In this document: positions 61,293-64,000 of the stretch, in pieces
Position numbering within the stretch: position 1 is the first letter of the stretch
How the letters are laid out: the number at the start of each line of letters is the position of its first letter
Assembly: GCA_903862425.1 (NCBI GenBank)
Contig: CAIOYC010000009.1
Coordinates: 62,001 to 126,000 of the forward strand
Source: an uncultured Caulobacterales bacterium
Lineage (GTDB): Bacteria; Pseudomonadota; Alphaproteobacteria; Caulobacterales; Caulobacteraceae
DNA: 64,000 nt
Direction: 5' to 3'
Position numbers and translations under genes: made by a program
The notes under the pieces: generated by a model
What the model was told of the DNA's origin: nothing
Database searches by the model: none
What the model saw: only the letters and a program-made list of their open reading frames with translations

Positions 61293-64000
61293 GTGTCCAA
61301 CGGGATTTCCAGTTCAACGGCCTCACTGCTCTCGCAGACCAGCCTGATCGCGTCCTCGCCCTATACCAAGACCAAGAACCCCTACACGGGACAGGTCGAA
61401 TATACGTACAACGCCGCGACCCCGGTCAGCATCGACTCCTCGACCCTGCTCGCAGCCCTCAGCGCGAACACGACGACCACCTCCAGCGCAACATCCGCTG
61501 TGGCCAGCAACGCCGCCAACGCCACCGCGCCGACCTCGCCCTGGTCCTCGACCTCCACAGCGCCTAGCCAGAGTTCGCTGGTCACTTCGGTCACCAATGG
61601 CGCGGCCTTCTTCGATCCTTCCGCCGCCCAACTCGACGCGCCTGCAGGCACGAAGACGCAGGACTACAAAGCGCTGTTCGCCCTCTATCAGGGCCTGAAC
61701 GCGATGGAAGGCCTGGCCACGGCCGCATCCGCCACGGGGGTCAGCTCGGCGCAGCAGGCCGCGTATCAGGCGACCTTCGCCAAGGGCACGACCCAGCTCA
61801 CCGACTATCTGAACTCCACCGCGTTCAAGAATATCGACGTGGCTTCCGGCGCCATCGCCGCCAAGCAGCAGACCACCACCGGCGCGACGCAGGAGACGGA
61901 CACCTATACCTCCAAACCGCTCGTGACCGGCTCGGCCAATACCCCAGTGGACGCCTGGTCGGGCGCTGTGGCCTTTTCCATGTCGCTGAAGTCGCTGAAC
62001 GGCACTTCCAAGACAGTGAACTTCGACCTGTCCGAGATGGGCGACACGCCGCGCACGATGGGCAATGTGGTGTCCTATCTGAACTCCAAGCTCAGCGCGG
62101 CCGGGGTCTATACCCGCTTCGGCGACACCATGACCGCCGGCACTGCGCAGACGGTGACTGTGAACGGGACGGCCCAGACCGTCTCCACCACGGCTAATAC
62201 CTATTCGCTGGTGATCAAGGGCAGTCCCCTCGAGACCCTGACCATGACGCCCGCCACCTCGACCGCGGCTGTCTACCTCACCTCGACACAGGGCGCGCCA
62301 GGCAAGACCACCACCACGGTCACGCCTTCCACCAACGGCGCCGGCTCGACCGTCACCACCACGACGGGCGCCTCGGACGTGGCGTCGATCATCACCAAGC
62401 TGGACGGCGGCTCTGACGCCGTGGCGACCAGCGCCAGCGACGGGGTGGTGTCCAACACCACTGTGGCCAACACGCCGACCGCCGTGCGCGCCACCGCCAC
62501 CGGACCGGACGGCTCGCTCTACGTGCTGGCCGATATCAATGCGACGACGGCGGATAAGCAGGCCCTGAACGGCACGTCCGACGTGGCGCTGATGAAGTAC
62601 GATTCGGCGGGCAACCTGCTCTATACGCGCACGCTCGGCGCGGCGAACGACGCCAACGGTTACGCCATCGCCGTCTCGCCGGACGGGAGCCAGGTGGCCA
62701 TCGCCGGGACCACGACCGGCCCGCTCGACACCTCAGATTCGAGCCAGGCCGCCGACACGACCTCGGGCTTCCTCTCCGTTTTCTCCTCGGCAGGGGAGGA
62801 GCAGTGGACCCAGACCCGCGCCTCCAGCGCCACCGATGCGCCCACCGCCGTCACCTTCGGCGCCAACGGTCAGGTGTTCGTCGCCGGCACGACCCAGGGC
62901 GCCATCATCGGCGGCGGCGGCCAGGTGGGCGGGCAGGACAGCTATATCGAGGGCTTCACCGGCAAACAGGTGACCGCCGGCAACGGGACCAAGAGTTGGG
63001 TCTCCTCCATCAGTTTCAACCAGCAGTTCGGCACCACCGCCACGGACACGCCGAGCGGCGTCGCCGTCTCCGGCAATTCGCTTTATGTCGCCGGGACGGA
63101 GAACGGCCATGCGGTGGTGCGCCAGTACGCGCTTCAGACCTCCGGCGCGCCGACCCTGGCCGCAACCCAGGACCTCGGCGACCTGCAGGGCGGGGAGGTG
63201 GCGGGCATCTCCGTCGCCGCCGACGGCTCGCTGATCGTCGCCGGCGCCACCCACAACGGCGCACTCAGCGGCGCGGTGGGTCAGGCCTACGGCTCTGGCA
63301 AGGAGGGTTTCGTCGCCACCCTCGGCGCGGACCTGACACCGAATACGGTGAACTATGTCGCTGCGCCCTCTGACTTCAGCGCCACCTCGATGACGGTCTC
63401 CAACGGCCAGGTCTATCTCGCCGGCAAGCTGGCCCAGTCCCCGGCTACGGGCCAGACCACCGGCTCGGCCGCCTATGTGGCACAGGTGGATCCGGCCAGC
63501 GGCGCGGTCGGCTGGTCGCGCACCTTGCAGGGCCGCGACGGTATCGACGCCCCGACCAGCGTGGCGGTGGCGCAGGGCGGGACCTCGTCCCTCGACGCCC
63601 TGGGCCTACCCTCCGGCACCATCAGCTGGGCCAAGTCCACCACCATCGTCGGTAATTCCAGCGTCCGCGCCGGCGACCAGTTCACCATCAAGGCCGGCGA
63701 CGGCCTCGCCCAGACTATCACCATCCAGCCCGACGACACCTATGTAACGCTGGCGGCGGAGATCAACCGCGTCACTGGCTATCAGGCCACCGCCACCACG
63801 ACGACAGTAAACGGCAAGAGCGTGCTGCAGATCGTGGCCGCCAACGCGCGCAACCCCGTCACCATAGCCGCCGGGCCCACCGGCAAGAACGCCCTCACGG
63901 CGCTCGGCCTCACGGCTGGCGAGATCACCCCGGACGCCACCCTTGGCAATGTCAGCCCCTACGGCGCGGCGGAGGGGACGGGCTCGAACGCCAAGTCGGT
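61293..64000 (+). CDS. flaEY: FlaEY-like flagellar protein with repeats, C-terminus beyond the window
   Basis: The frame is open from GTG 61293 to the right edge (902 codons) with AAGG eight bases upstream; GTG 61287 is an in-frame alternative. The N-terminus SNGISSSTASLLSQTSLIASSPY is rich in S and T like flagellin-related proteins. From about residue 390 come repeated propeller-like units, such as VAISPDGSQ-type, VFVAGTTQGA, SLYVAGTENG, LIVAGATHNG and VYLAGKL. Residues near 790-880 resemble the flagellin/hook-associated insert (AGDQFTIKAGDG, TLAAEINRVTGYQATA). Together these match the FlaEY regulatory/flagellin-modification protein of Caulobacter, here beside pseI and pseH-like genes. Very high Ser/Thr/Ala content. 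Not seen as a closed ORF because the stop lies outside. Confidence 0.7.
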   Translation, partial: MSNGISSSTASLLSQTSLIASSPYTKTKNPYTGQVEYTYNAATPVSIDSSTLLAALSANTTTTSSATSAVASNAANATAPTSPWSSTSTAPSQSSLVTSVTNGAAFFDPSAAQLDAPAGTKTQDYKALFALYQGLNAMEGLATAASATGVSSAQQAAYQATFAKGTTQLTDYLNSTAFKNIDVASGAIAAKQQTTTGATQETDTYTSKPLVTGSANTPVDAWSGAVAFSMSLKSLNGTSKTVNFDLSEMGDTPRTMGNVVSYLNSKLSAAGVYTRFGDTMTAGTAQTVTVNGTAQTVSTTANTYSLVIKGSPLETLTMTPATSTAAVYLTSTQGAPGKTTTTVTPSTNGAGSTVTTTTGASDVASIITKLDGGSDAVATSASDGVVSNTTVANTPTAVRATATGPDGSLYVLADINATTADKQALNGTSDVALMKYDSAGNLLYTRTLGAANDANGYAIAVSPDGSQVAIAGTTTGPLDTSDSSQAADTTSGFLSVFSSAGEEQWTQTRASSATDAPTAVTFGANGQVFVAGTTQGAIIGGGGQVGGQDSYIEGFTGKQVTAGNGTKSWVSSISFNQQFGTTATDTPSGVAVSGNSLYVAGTENGHAVVRQYALQTSGAPTLAATQDLGDLQGGEVAGISVAADGSLIVAGATHNGALSGAVGQAYGSGKEGFVATLGADLTPNTVNYVAAPSDFSATSMTVSNGQVYLAGKLAQSPATGQTTGSAAYVAQVDPASGAVGWSRTLQGRDGIDAPTSVAVAQGGTSSLDALGLPSGTISWAKSTTIVGNSSVRAGDQFTIKAGDGLAQTITIQPDDTYVTLAAEINRVTGYQATATTTTVNGKSVLQIVAANARNPVTIAAGPTGKNALTALGLTAGEITPDATLGNVSPYGAAEGTGSNAKS

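Noticed and set aside
1-64000. CRISPR arrays, rRNA or tRNA genes
   Set aside because: No regularly spaced repeats and no recognisable rRNA or tRNA sequence were found by reading; a small tRNA could be missed without a covariance search.

Overview
The window is high-GC alphaproteobacterial chromosome, most likely Caulobacterales and Phenylobacterium-like. The indicators are an imuB/dnaE2 mutasome, crotonyl-CoA carboxylase/reductase and ethylmalonyl-CoA mutase side by side, the argH-lipoprotein-lysA and ftsE-ftsX orders, and a pseudaminic acid/flagellin-modification locus ending in a FlaEY-like protein. The genus is inference. I saw no rRNA, tRNA or CRISPR array.

Region 1 (1-12.2 kb) is an accessory catabolic cluster: a TonB-dependent receptor (cut by the left edge), class II aldolase, RidA-like protein, TetR regulator, two paralogous MFS transporters on either side of an N,N-dimethylformamidase-like amidase, a cytochrome P450 and a D-aminoacylase-type amidohydrolase. 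Its main finding is a repeated 14-bp palindromic site, ATAG-N6-CTAT, seen six times and lying in every promoter region of the cluster and nowhere else that I noticed. This points to one local regulon, probably run by the TetR gene inside it. The genes suggest uptake and breakdown of an amide-bearing compound; the substrate is unknown.

Region 2 (12.2-17.1 kb) is a patchwork: a second TetR gene divergent from a DUF4267-like membrane protein and a SnoaL-like protein, a carboxymuconolactone decarboxylase-like protein, the 3' remnant of an MFS gene joined to an unknown gene, and an unknown 337-residue protein.

Region 3 (17.1-27.5 kb) carries dnaE2, an oxidoreductase gene on the opposite strand, imuB and an imuA whose 5' part is gone. 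The imuA break abuts a roughly 4-kb island: an orphan 3' gene fragment, an unknown protein with a possible PD-(D/E)xK nuclease motif, a RelE/HTH toxin-antitoxin pair with a palindromic operator, and a tyrosine recombinase lying against the 5' end of dusA, a known island integration site.

Region 4 (27.5-64 kb) is mostly ordinary core genome: dusA, an outer-membrane protein, a retropepsin-like protease, fatty-acid oxidation genes (two acyl-CoA dehydrogenases, enoyl-CoA hydratase, 3-hydroxyacyl-CoA dehydrogenase), an ABC exporter, pyrophosphatase, a TlpA-like protein divergent from argH, lysA, an M19 dipeptidase, hpt, the ftsE-ftsX-ydcF-plsC operon, a ChaC-like protein, hisC, a beta-lactamase-family hydrolase, divergent ccr/ecm, a cold-shock protein, two transporters, a GST, pseI, a pseH-like gene and the FlaEY-like gene (cut by the right edge). 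Several small genes are also annotated, including a 44-codon gene with its own terminator and a 49-residue membrane protein.
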